From Anaerostipes sp. (GTDB taxonomy: Bacteria; Bacillota; Clostridia; Lachnospirales; Lachnospiraceae), in contig JAQWFL010000013.1 in assembly GCA_028704435.1 (NCBI GenBank), forward strand, positions 17,190 through 81,189: 64,000 nucleotides of DNA. Reading direction: 5' to 3'. How positions within the stretch are numbered: the stretch's first letter is position 1; the number at the start of each line of letters is the position of its first letter. Below, in pieces: positions 44,792 through 51,775 of this stretch. The notes under the pieces are model-generated. The model was not told the DNA's origin, did not search any database, and saw only the letters and a program-made list of their open reading frames with translations. The position numbers and the translations under genes were made by a program.

Positions 44792-45778
44792 ATGGGGGAA
44801 AGGTTTAATTTCTTAAATCGTTTAAAAGAACCGGTTGTTTTAAAAGACGACCATGATACAGAGAAACAATTGGATGAATTAAAGGCACTTCTACCACGAG
44901 TAAATGAAGAGGGTAGAGAGATAATAGAAAAAGATATCAAGAAATTAGAATATGGGATTGTTGGGGAAAAACAAATTTTGTTTGAATTAAAAAACAGCCA
45001 TATGCCAATGTATATTATTCATAATTTGTATTTGTCAGATGGAGAGCAGCAGGCACAGATTGATTATTTAGTTGTAACCAAGAAGATTTGTTTTGTCATT
45101 GAATGTAAAAATCTATACGGTGATATTGAGATTAATGAAAAGGGTGAATTCATTCGTAGAATTCAGTTTGGGAAGTATTATAAAAAAGAGGGAATTTACT
45201 CACCAATCACACAAAATCAAAGACATATGGAGTTATTAAAGAAGATAAAAAGCGAGAATAAAACTAATATTTTTTTAAAAGTAATGGGGAATATGGGCTT
45301 TGATGATTTTTATAAGTCAGTAGTTGTGCTTGCAAACCCAAGTACAGTATTAAAAGATAAAAAGGCACCCAAAGATATTAAAAAGCAAGTAATTCGAGGG
45401 GATCAGCTTATAAAATATATAAAAGATAAAGTGAAAGAATCCAAAGAATTTGCCAATTCAAGTGACGGAATGGAAAAGTGGGCAACTAACATTTTAAAAT
45501 TGGATACGCAAAAACAAATGGATTATACTGCTAAATATATGAAATACATAGGCGCAAATGATAATGATTTAAAAAATAGTTTAAAAAAGTATCGTTTGAA
45601 TAAAAGCAAAGAAGAAAACACAAAGGCATACATTATATTTACAGATAAGCAATTGGACGCATTGATTGATAAGAAACCGAAAAATAAAGATGAATTATTA
45701 CTTGTCTCAGGATTTGGAGAAAAGAAAATAGAGAAATATGGGGATGATATTTTAGAGGAAATAAGAAAACACGCATAA
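44792..45778 (+). CDS. NERD nuclease-related protein with C-terminal HRDC domain
   Basis: A 328-residue protein. An N-terminal NERD domain (about 45-160) carries the nuclease-like motif QIDYLVVTKKICFVIECKNLYG, in short D-Y-L-V and E-C-K. The C-terminal 70 residues (FTDKQLDALIDKKP, LLLVSGFGEKKIEKYG) form an HRDC-like nucleic-acid binding domain as in RecQ helicases. NERD proteins are suspected DNA-processing enzymes. A stand-alone NERD-HRDC pairing is frequent in Clostridia but uncharacterised. Confidence 0.82.
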   Translation: MGERFNFLNRLKEPVVLKDDHDTEKQLDELKALLPRVNEEGREIIEKDIKKLEYGIVGEKQILFELKNSHMPMYIIHNLYLSDGEQQAQIDYLVVTKKICFVIECKNLYGDIEINEKGEFIRRIQFGKYYKKEGIYSPITQNQRHMELLKKIKSENKTNIFLKVMGNMGFDDFYKSVVVLANPSTVLKDKKAPKDIKKQVIRGDQLIKYIKDKVKESKEFANSSDGMEKWATNILKLDTQKQMDYTAKYMKYIGANDNDLKNSLKKYRLNKSKEENTKAYIIFTDKQLDALIDKKPKNKDELLLVSGFGEKKIEKYGDDILEEIRKHA

Positions 45779-45795
45779 TAATCATACGTGTTTTT
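45766..45795. terminator. Bidirectional terminator
   Basis: AAAACACG and CGTGTTTT pair, with T and A flanks, between convergent genes. Confidence 0.65.
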
Positions 45796-45796
45796 C

Positions 45797-46126
45797 CTAC
45801 TCTTGATTCTTGTATAAAGTTTTTAAAATCTCAAAAGCAATTTTTTGATTGTTTTTGTCTAACATACCCCAGTAAGTAAGAATTCTTTCCTGATCTCTAT
45901 CAAGAGCCGGCGGTAAGGGAGTTTCTATGTCAAAAAATTCTGAAACAGTGATTCCGAAGCCATCACACAATTTAAAGAGTGTTGGAAGTGATGGAAGATT
46001 ATTGTTTTTGAACATTGATGCTAGAGTTGAATCAGCAATACCTGATTTTTTAGATAATTGGTAACGACTCCATCCATTTCTTTTAATTAATTCATTAATT
46101 CTATTTAATACATGTTCCTCTGTCAC
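45797..46126 (-). CDS. XRE-family transcriptional regulator
   Basis: A 109-residue protein with a Cro/C1-type helix-turn-helix at residues about 8-64 (GWSRYQLSKKSGIADSTLASMFK in outline; key helix SGIADSTLASM). The C-terminal 45 residues are a short helical extension. GTG start with AAAGGAGG. Target unknown; it is convergent with the NERD gene and not part of an obvious operon. Confidence 0.85.
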   Translation of the reverse strand: MTEEHVLNRINELIKRNGWSRYQLSKKSGIADSTLASMFKNNNLPSLPTLFKLCDGFGITVSEFFDIETPLPPALDRDQERILTYWGMLDKNNQKIAFEILKTLYKNQE

Positions 46127-46263
46127 AATATCCTCCTTTACCGCGTTTGATATGTCTATAGTTTAACGCGTAAATAAGAAAGAAGTTAGAACGAAGATAC
46201 ATGGTTGTAATAACGAAAATATAACGAATATACGATGTAAAATAAAATTTGCAGAAAAAAGAA

Positions 46264-46292
46264 AAGGGTGAATTCAACAGCGAATCCACCCT
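46264..46292 (-). terminator. Terminator of the coat-protein genes
   Basis: AGGGTGAATTC and GAATCCACCCT pair with one mismatch around a 6-nt loop; the minus-strand side ends in CTTTTC. Confidence 0.65.
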
Positions 46293-46299
46293 TGTTGTA

Positions 46300-46587
46300 T
46301 TAAAGCATAGAATCAGAAGCATGCTTTACACTAGATTGAAATTTTTGACGTGTTTCAGCGATTTTTTCTTCTTGTGCTGAAGGCGTTGGATAGTAACCTT
46401 TTGCAGCCATTAAATGAAATAAATCATTTTGAATATCGTGTTCTTTATTTAAGATATCTATCATTGTTGTGCGCACGTTTTCATGTGCACATTCATTTGA
46501 AAAAGTATTGTAATTGTCGGTTGAAAATTTGGCAGTTGCTAAAGCGTCTCCTAGAATTTCCTTTTCACTAAAATTTGAATTTTCCAT
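46300..46587 (-). CDS. CotF-family spore coat protein
   Basis: A 95-residue helical protein of the CotF family: EKEILGDALATAKFSTDNYN near the N terminus, CAHENVRTTMIDILNKEHDI in the middle, then LFHLMAAKGYYPT. Family members resemble ferritin-like bundles and are laid on the spore coat. It follows the 61-residue helical gene by 9 bp on the minus strand. Supports a spore-forming host. Confidence 0.88.
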   Translation of the reverse strand: MENSNFSEKEILGDALATAKFSTDNYNTFSNECAHENVRTTMIDILNKEHDIQNDLFHLMAAKGYYPTPSAQEEKIAETRQKFQSSVKHASDSML

Positions 46588-46596
46588 AATTGTCTC

Positions 46597-46782
46597 CTAA
46601 CCTAATAATTCATAGATGGAATTGAAATGTCCCTGGTGTTTTTGAGAAATCTGTTGAAACTTTTGGCTCATTTCATGATCGCTGGTTTGTGAAGCAAGGT
46701 TTTGATATTTCTTGACTAATAATTCTTCTTCGTTAAGTGAATCATTAATTAGCGAGAGTTCTTTTTCTGATAACTGTTCCAT
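46597..46782 (-). CDS. Small helical protein, likely coat-associated
   Basis: A 61-residue, almost fully helical acidic protein (LSEKELSLINDSLNEEELL; KYQNLASQTSD; SQKHQGHFNSIYELLG). The pattern resembles half of a ferritin-like or CotF-type bundle. AGGAGG precedes its start. It probably forms one operon with the CotF gene 9 bp downstream. Individual function unknown. Confidence 0.75.
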   Translation of the reverse strand: MEQLSEKELSLINDSLNEEELLVKKYQNLASQTSDHEMSQKFQQISQKHQGHFNSIYELLG

Positions 46783-47047
46783 AAGTACCTCCTTATTTGA
46801 TTTAATTAAAATGAATACTCTGTTAGAATGTGTAATTTGGAATGGAATTATTCTTTTGAAATTTCTTTATGTTCTTAATATGCTTCTTGGCTATTTGTAT
46901 CATGAAAAGACGATGAAAACAATCCAAACATCTGGAAAATTAACCCTTTTTAGTTTATTCTTTATTGACATTTCCACCTTATAGATTTGCAATATTTATA
47001 CTAGAAGGTAATATTAGATGTTGGTATATAAAATAAATGTAATTTAG

Positions 47048-47218
47048 ACGCTAAAAGAAAGTAGATATAACAGCACTGGGATTCTAAAAGAAAACCTATT
47101 GAGCCAATCAGCAATGCAGAAGATATGCAAGGACGAAACGGTTGGAATAAAGACAATAGATCAGTTGTGCGAATTGTTGGACATGCAGCCAGGAAACATC
47201 AGGCGTTGAAAGGAGATA
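47048..47218 (+). pseudogene. Remnant of an XRE-family regulator gene
   Basis: This frame, with no usable start, translates to the C-terminal part of a small XRE-type regulator: LLSQSAMQKICKDETVG, then IKTIDQLCELLDMQPGNI. The N-terminal helix is missing and the end is cut short relative to such proteins. The 46783-47631 stretch otherwise holds no intact gene and looks like decayed accessory DNA. Confidence 0.6.
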
Positions 47219-47298
47219 CACTGTACATCACAAACCAGATAATTGGAATAATGTAATTGAAAGATGGAAAATCTAGGGACTAATATTGAGGAAATTGA

Positions 47299-47421
47299 AG
47301 ATCGAAAGAATTATTTGAAGAAAGTGATAGTGATTTTAATAACTACATGTTTAAAATCGCAAAAAAAGCCTTTGGAGATAAAGAGCTTTCTGAAAAGAAG
47401 TGGAAGCGAATTATGAGATAA
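47299..47421 (+). pseudogene. Possible second gene remnant
   Basis: An open frame of about 40 codons without a clear start encodes a charged helical segment (NNYMFKIAKKAFGDKELS, ending KKWKRIMR) with natural coding character. I cannot assign a family. It may be the tail of a gene lost by deletion. Confidence 0.3.
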
Positions 47422-47478
47422 AATTATATGGAAAAATAAAATATGTAGGAAATTCCTTTGATTTATAAAATTGGTTGT

Positions 47479-47549
47479 AGATTTTTGTGCTAGACACTTT
47501 TTACAAAGTGACTAGCTAGTCGAACATGATAATTAAATTGTAGAAGAAA
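47479..47549 (+). repeat. Upstream repeat element A, copy 1 (with dyad)
   Basis: This 71-bp sequence matches 52508-52578 at 64 of 71 positions, without gaps. It contains a 12-bp palindrome GACTAGCTAGTC (47510-47521) and, before it, a hairpin CACTTT-TTAC-AAAGTG (47495-47510). It lies upstream of the first membrane-protein paralogue. Confidence 0.85.
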
Positions 47550-47662
47550 TGAGCAATAATATAGTTTTTCTATTGTAAATGTTATATAATTATGGAGAAT
47601 ACTGATATTTGCAAAAGAAAGTGGGGAAATCATGAAAAAGAAACATAGGAAAATATGGATTG
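47547..47662 (+). repeat. Upstream repeat element B, copy 1 (promoter, RBS and first codons)
   Basis: This 116-bp stretch aligns without gaps with 54482-54597. It covers a promoter region (TATAAT with a poor -35), the leader, ribosome-binding site and first codons of the two paralogous membrane-protein genes. Confidence 0.85.
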
Positions 47663-48198
47663 CATTGAATACGACGATGGCAATCCTATTAATTTTATCA
47701 ATTTTACTTATTACGGCACTACGAAATGGATATGCTGTTATGATTGGTTCTAATGTTGTAGCACCTTGTGTATTGGGATGGTATAGTGTTTTGATTTCGT
47801 GGATAATATATCTAGTATGCGACCTTGGCGATAAACATGTTCTTTTGAACATTTCATTATCATTTGTGATAATGTTAATGGCAATGAAATTTATTTTATT
47901 TTATAGTGCTTTTTATATTGTGCCTAATGTTACAAGTATTTATGTAAAGGAAACAGACCAAACGTTGATTGCTTGTGAATATGAACCACGGTTTGGAGAT
48001 AGTAGGGATATTGGATATATATATGAACCGATAGGATGCGGAATTATGAAAATTAGTACAGAGTATTATGCAGCTAATCATAAAGCGACAATGTTTGAAA
48101 AAGGTTACAAAAAAAGATGGGAGAATAATAAATTGGTGATAGAAATACCGACATATAAAGGTGAGCCTAATATAATAAAAACAAATATAAAAAAATAA
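47632..48198 (+). CDS. Island membrane protein, paralogue 1, unknown function
   Basis: An unrecognised 188-residue protein: basic start (MKKKHRKIW), three hydrophobic segments (about 10-31, 45-66, 72-95), then an extracytoplasmic or cytoplasmic domain of 90 residues. The latter has VKETDQTLIACEYEPRFG, YIYEPIGCGI and the ending NNKLVIEIPTYKG. It is clearly paralogous to the gene at 54567-55130, including the upstream DNA. The shared Cys in GCGI is conserved. Function unknown; the position at both ends of the agr island hints at a shared regulon. Confidence 0.8.
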   Translation: MKKKHRKIWIALNTTMAILLILSILLITALRNGYAVMIGSNVVAPCVLGWYSVLISWIIYLVCDLGDKHVLLNISLSFVIMLMAMKFILFYSAFYIVPNVTSIYVKETDQTLIACEYEPRFGDSRDIGYIYEPIGCGIMKISTEYYAANHKATMFEKGYKKRWENNKLVIEIPTYKGEPNIIKTNIKK

Positions 48199-48232
48199 AT
48201 TTACAGAGATAGTAGTATACATGTTTGAAAGT

Positions 48233-48274
48233 AAAAAGAGAAGTTATGTCAAAATGATATAGCTTCTCTTTTTT
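48233..48274. terminator. Bidirectional terminator
   Basis: AAAAGAGAAG and CTTCTCTTTT form the outer stem, extended inward imperfectly, with A and T flanks. It separates the membrane protein gene (+) and the uviB-like gene (-). Confidence 0.8.
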
Positions 48275-48322
48275 GTACTCTTTAAGCGAATAAAGATACC
48301 AGATAATCAACTTGCGTTCTCA

Positions 48323-48568
48323 TTAATGACTGTTGTTGGTAAAATTTTGCTCAAGTGTTTCGATGACATAATTAAGATTTTTATTGAGTGACTCAAAAAT
48401 TTCTGCATTATCTAGTAAATTCTCAATTATTTTTTGATAGTTTTTTTCACGTTCTGACTGGCTGAGGTCACGTTTCTCTTGGGCTTTAATTATATAGAGA
48501 ATTAAAAAAATTGCTATAACGGCCCATAGACCTTGTGACATTGCCAACTTCATGATTTGTTCTTCCAT
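48323..48568 (-). CDS. UviB/BhlA-family holin-like peptide
   Basis: An 81-residue protein with one membrane segment (about 12-28, GLWAVIAIFLILYIIKAQEKR in outline) and a charged coiled-coil tail with Asn- and Glu-rich repeats. The SQGLWAV start and KAQEKRD after the helix match BhlA/UviB holin-like peptides, which help release bacteriocins or phage-type products. It is divergent from a UviA-like sigma factor gene, as in bacteriocin and toxin loci of Clostridium. A TTTACA hexamer (minus strand, 48625-48630), like the -35 of UviA/TcdR/BotR promoters, lies about 57 bp upstream. Confidence 0.85.
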   Translation of the reverse strand: MEEQIMKLAMSQGLWAVIAIFLILYIIKAQEKRDLSQSEREKNYQKIIENLLDNAEIFESLNKNLNYVIETLEQNFTNNSH

Positions 48569-48664
48569 AATGAGGTATTCTCCTTTCCTAGTATATACAA
48601 ATAAAAAGAGAATAGAGAAAAAGTTGTAAACAAAACAAATAATTTAGTTTCTATTTCATCACGT

Positions 48665-48686
48665 TTTTTCTTTTTAAAAAGAAAAA
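48665..48686. repeat. 22-bp perfect palindrome in the sigma/uviB intergenic region
   Basis: TTTTTCTTTTT and AAAAAGAAAAA form an exact 22-bp palindrome 14 bp before the sigma factor start codon. It could be an operator, or a hairpin in the mRNA. Confidence 0.6.
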
Positions 48687-48700
48687 GTGGTGGTGAGAAA

Positions 48701-49231
48701 TTGAAGATAAACAAGTTAATTGAAAAAATACAAGTAGGTGACAAAGAAGCAGCAAATCAGTTGATGATTGCAATGGAACCATTGATAAAGAAGTATTCGG
48801 CAAAGGTGTACTCTATGGAATTTGATGATGCATATCAGGAGTTGTCGATTGCATTAATGGAATCAATAAAATATATACGTGATACAAGTAATGAAAATGC
48901 CTGCTTATCTTACTTAAAGAAGACAATAATCCATAAGAAGATAGCATTATACAAAAAATATAAATGTATTGTAGAGGAAGAGGTGGCATGGGACAACGAT
49001 AAGATATCCAATTTATCTACAATATCTTATATTTCAGATGTTGTTTTTTCATTGGATTTTACAAGTTTTCTTGAAGCGTTACCTCAAAAAGAGAGGTTAA
49101 TCCTTGAATTGATTTACTATAAGGGTTTTGGTGATGCAGAGATTGCAAAAGAGATAGGGGCTTCAAGACAGTATATCAATAGAATAAAAAAGAAAATAGC
49201 CCAAAAAGCAGATTTTCTAGAGAATAAGTAA
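48701..49231 (+). CDS. Sigma-70-like factor of the UviA/TcdR type
   Basis: A 176-residue sigma factor with region 2-like (IQVGDKEAANQLMIAMEPLIKKYS, in short LIKKYS; DDAYQELSIAL about 45) and region 4-like helix-turn-helix (GFGDAEIAKEIGASRQYINRIKKK; key helix ASRQYINRI near 160) domains. Size and layout fit the group of Clostridium toxin and bacteriocin sigma factors (UviA, TcdR, BotR, TetR). The adjacent uviB-like gene supports UviA. TTG start with GGTGGTGAG upstream. Probably it directs island promoters. Confidence 0.78.
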   Translation: MKINKLIEKIQVGDKEAANQLMIAMEPLIKKYSAKVYSMEFDDAYQELSIALMESIKYIRDTSNENACLSYLKKTIIHKKIALYKKYKCIVEEEVAWDNDKISNLSTISYISDVVFSLDFTSFLEALPQKERLILELIYYKGFGDAEIAKEIGASRQYINRIKKKIAQKADFLENK

Positions 49232-49307
49232 TGAAACAAAATAGGTCCATATATGGTCTGCATTGGATTTTACAATCTAGTAGAATACCTTTAGGAGGGA
49301 AGATGCT

Positions 49308-49550
49308 ATGAGAATTCAAAAGGCTATAGTAAAGCGAATTATTAATTTATGTCATGTACATAGCATAAGTTTTTATCAATTATCTATTTTATCTGCAGTC
49401 CCCCCTTCAACAATTAAAAATATCATAAATGGGAAAACAAAGAATCCTGGAATTGTTACCCTTAAAAAAATATGTGATGGACTCGGTTTATCAATTCAAG
49501 ATTTTTTTGATGATTCAGTTTTTAATGATATTGAACAAGAAATTCTGTAA
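49308..49550 (+). CDS. XRE-family regulator of the agr island
   Basis: An 80-residue Cro/C1-type regulator. The helix-turn-helix is at residues about 14-62 (HSISFYQLSILSAVPPSTIKNII; recognition helix PPSTIKNIING; then LKKICDGLGLSIQDFFDD). GGAGG lies before the start. It is 19 bp before the agrC-like gene and may be transcribed with it. Confidence 0.88.
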   Translation: MRIQKAIVKRIINLCHVHSISFYQLSILSAVPPSTIKNIINGKTKNPGIVTLKKICDGLGLSIQDFFDDSVFNDIEQEIL

Positions 49551-49569
49551 TTGAGAAAGTGACTGAATA

Positions 49570-50874
49570 GTGAAAGAAGATCTAATACTTAATATTATGG
49601 GAACATCAATGGATATAGTGCTACTGTGTTATTATTCTAAGGGTAAGGAGCTGCGTTTTATCAAAATGGGGGCTTATTTTCTCTATTTTCTTTTTGGTTG
49701 TACGATTTTGATTTTTAATATATGTGAAATCCCCTTTGCTATCAAAATCAGTTATGAAATCATAGCGATATTTTGTCTCAATTTCTATTTGTATCAAGAC
49801 TCTAATGTTTTACAAATTCTAAAATTAACTTTCTTATTTTTCCTTTCAATGTCTTTATGTGAATTATTTGTTGTCAGTACATCAATTTATATATTTAACT
49901 TAGATTCATTACAACTTTTTATGAACAATAAAATGCTTTCATTTCAATTGATAATTTTAACAAAGGCAATGGCATTTCTTTTGTTAAGTATTGTTTTTCA
50001 AATAAATGCTAAAAATGAAATATATCTTTCAATATCGGAAAAATGCATTTATTTTCTTCCAATTATCACGAATCTAATTTTGGATTTTAACATCATTAAT
50101 ACGATGGAGACATCAAAAAACAAACTTGCCACAGAATACAGTTTTACACTAATGCATATTTCTTTGGTTTCTTTAAGTTCGACATTTTGTCATATTATTC
50201 TCTTTAATTTGTATCTTAATAAACGAGCAAAAGAAAAGGAACTGGAATTTATAAGGGAACATGATGAAAAGATATTTGATTATTATCGAAGAAAATTAGA
50301 AGATGAAGAATTGATTAAGATTATGAGGCATGATTTAAAAAATCAATTGTTAGTGATGAAACATAATATCAATGGAAAGTCAGAGGAGTATATAGATAGT
50401 CTGTTAGATGAACTTTCTAATGTACGGTATGAGATTGATACTGGAAATGTATATCTTGATGTATTATTATCTGAAAAAATCAGTTGTATTAGAGAGAAGG
50501 ATATTGAGTTATCTGTAATGGTTAATTATAAGGATATTGATTTCATATTAGATAGAGATGTATGTTCACTATTCGGAAATATATTGGATAATTGTATAGA
50601 AGCCGTGGAAAAACTAGAGACTAACAGATTGATTATATTTAAATGTAATATTATTCAGAATCAATTATGTATACATGCAGAGAATACGTTTAAAGACAAC
50701 CCTCAAATTAAAAATGGAAGATTTGTAACAACAAAAAATAATGCAGACGGTCATGGACTAGGGATACTTTCTATAAAGAAGATTGTCTCAAACTATAAGG
50801 GTAATGTTACATTTTTGGTAAGTGACAAAAAATTTGTTGTGAATATTAATATTCCAATTTCTTATAAAGTTTAA
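49570..50874 (+). CDS. agrC: AgrC-like sensor histidine kinase (GHKL type)
   Basis: A 434-residue receptor kinase. Residues about 1-220 contain six hydrophobic segments, the peptide-sensing part; a linker helix follows. The phosphorylated His is in MRHDLKNQLL (about 254). The ATPase has the N box GNILDNCIEAVEKL (about 338) and G box HGLGILSIKKIV (about 397), as in AgrC. GTG start with a poor ribosome site; an ATG in MGTSMD (about codon 11) is an alternative. It should sense the cyclic peptide made from the downstream agrD and phosphorylate the AgrA-like protein. Confidence 0.88.
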   Translation: MKEDLILNIMGTSMDIVLLCYYSKGKELRFIKMGAYFLYFLFGCTILIFNICEIPFAIKISYEIIAIFCLNFYLYQDSNVLQILKLTFLFFLSMSLCELFVVSTSIYIFNLDSLQLFMNNKMLSFQLIILTKAMAFLLLSIVFQINAKNEIYLSISEKCIYFLPIITNLILDFNIINTMETSKNKLATEYSFTLMHISLVSLSSTFCHIILFNLYLNKRAKEKELEFIREHDEKIFDYYRRKLEDEELIKIMRHDLKNQLLVMKHNINGKSEEYIDSLLDELSNVRYEIDTGNVYLDVLLSEKISCIREKDIELSVMVNYKDIDFILDRDVCSLFGNILDNCIEAVEKLETNRLIIFKCNIIQNQLCIHAENTFKDNPQIKNGRFVTTKNNADGHGLGILSIKKIVSNYKGNVTFLVSDKKFVVNINIPISYKV

Positions 50875-50884
50875 ATATTTGTGA

Positions 50885-50916
50885 CCAAATAAGCATTGTA
50901 ATACTCCAAATAAGCA
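50885..50916 (+). promoter_or_regulatory. Tandem direct repeats upstream of agrB, candidate AgrA site
   Basis: CCAAATAAGCA occurs at 50885-50895 and again at 50906-50916, a 21-bp period or two helical turns. LytTR regulators such as AgrA bind pairs of direct repeats with about this period. The sequence itself does not match the Staphylococcus AgrA consensus. One repeat unit with one mismatch (CCAAATGAGCA) recurs at 54480-54490. Confidence 0.55.
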
Positions 50917-50974
50917 CAATCACTTTTATTTTTCGGACATTTGTTATTGACTAGATAATGAATGGAGGTTAAAA

Positions 50975-51559
50975 ATGAATGTGTTAATTAATGGCTCAAT
51001 ACTTTTTTTAAAAAGATATATAGCTATGAGAAAAGATGATGAGGAAGTATATAGATATGGATTAGAAATACTTTATGCAACCGTGCTTGGTATCATAAGT
51101 GTTATTATAATCGGAAATATGTTAGAAAGAAAAATTGCATCATTTATTTTTTTACTTTGTTATTGTCCACTAAGATTATTTGCGGGTGGATATCATGCAA
51201 AAACTAGAGCAAGATGTATGTTGTCGTTTCTATTTATGTTTTCTATAATTTTGGGAGTGAATAGAATCTTTAATATTTTTGTGATGGAGTATATTCATCT
51301 TGCAATTGCACTTTTGTTTTATAATGTTGTCATTTTTGTGTTTGCACCAGTGGAGTCAACAAAAAATCTTTTGTCAGAGGATAGAAAGAAAAGAATGAAA
51401 TTGAAGTCAATAGTTATATCGATTATTATATCAACGATGATATGGTTATTGAATTATTCTGAATCTGAATTTTTTGGCATAGCATTTTTAACCTATACAT
51501 TTAGTATTTTTATTATTTTACTTGGAGCACTAAATAATAAAATGCAAACAAAATCATAG
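50975..51559 (+). CDS. agrB: AgrB-like peptide-processing protease
   Basis: A 194-residue membrane protease of the AgrB family, which cuts and cyclises the AgrD propeptide. The catalytic His74 and Cys81 lie in AGGYHAKTRARC, the exact seven-residue spacing of AgrB. Several hydrophobic segments span 40-60, 85-120 and 140-185. GGAGG is upstream, and the agrD gene starts 15 bp after its stop. It probably has its own promoter in the 100-bp gap after agrC. Confidence 0.92.
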   Translation: MNVLINGSILFLKRYIAMRKDDEEVYRYGLEILYATVLGIISVIIIGNMLERKIASFIFLLCYCPLRLFAGGYHAKTRARCMLSFLFMFSIILGVNRIFNIFVMEYIHLAIALLFYNVVIFVFAPVESTKNLLSEDRKKRMKLKSIVISIIISTMIWLLNYSESEFFGIAFLTYTFSIFIILLGALNNKMQTKS

Positions 51560-51574
51560 AGGAGGATGTGAAAA

Positions 51575-51718
51575 ATGAAAAGATTAAATAGAATTGCTTT
51601 GCAAATGAGTAAATATCTATGTGCGTTATCACTTGTAGTAGCGACAATGTCAACATGTAGAGATTATTGTTTGATTATGCTATATCAACCAGATGTACCA
51701 GAAAAATTAAAAAAATAA
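51575..51718 (+). CDS. agrD: AgrD-like autoinducing peptide precursor (47 aa)
   Basis: A 47-codon gene with GAGGAGG 9 bp before its ATG. The layout is that of AgrD: an amphipathic basic N-terminal part with a hydrophobic stretch (about 1-25), a Cys-containing core, and a polar tail with a conserved-style VPEKL. By alignment of the tail to Staphylococcus AgrD (VPKEL), cleavage falls after Leu36, leaving a five-residue thiolactone ring Cys32-Leu-Ile-Met-Leu36 with a short tail (for example Thr-Cys-Arg-Asp-Tyr). A second Cys (28) makes the ring choice less certain. It lies between agrB and agrA. Confidence 0.88.
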   Translation: MKRLNRIALQMSKYLCALSLVVATMSTCRDYCLIMLYQPDVPEKLKK

Positions 51719-51726
51719 AATGTTTC

Positions 51727-51755
51727 AAAGCAATGGTTTCTGCCATTGCTTTTTT
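51727..51755 (+). terminator. Terminator or attenuator between agrD and agrA
   Basis: AAAGCAATGG and CCATTGCTTT form a 10-bp stem with a 6-nt loop, followed by TTTTT. Either agrA has its own promoter or it is expressed by read-through. Confidence 0.85.
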
Positions 51756-51775
51756 AGAGAAAGGAAGCATGTGTG

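Noticed and set aside
46813..46984. A 57-codon frame (starting at ATG 46813) encoding a hydrophobic peptide upstream of the coat-type genes.
   Set aside because: No ribosome-binding site, and composition is that of AT-rich spacer; it overlaps the promoter region of the minus-strand genes.
47495..47521. Element A as an RNA riboswitch or small RNA.
   Set aside because: The 12-bp palindrome has no loop and fits a DNA dyad better; only a short preceding hairpin could form, and that is weakened by a mismatch in copy 2.
51575..51718. The agrD-like ORF as a random short frame.
   Set aside because: Rejected as random because of the strong ribosome site, its exact place after agrB, and the AgrD-like Cys core and VPEKL tail.
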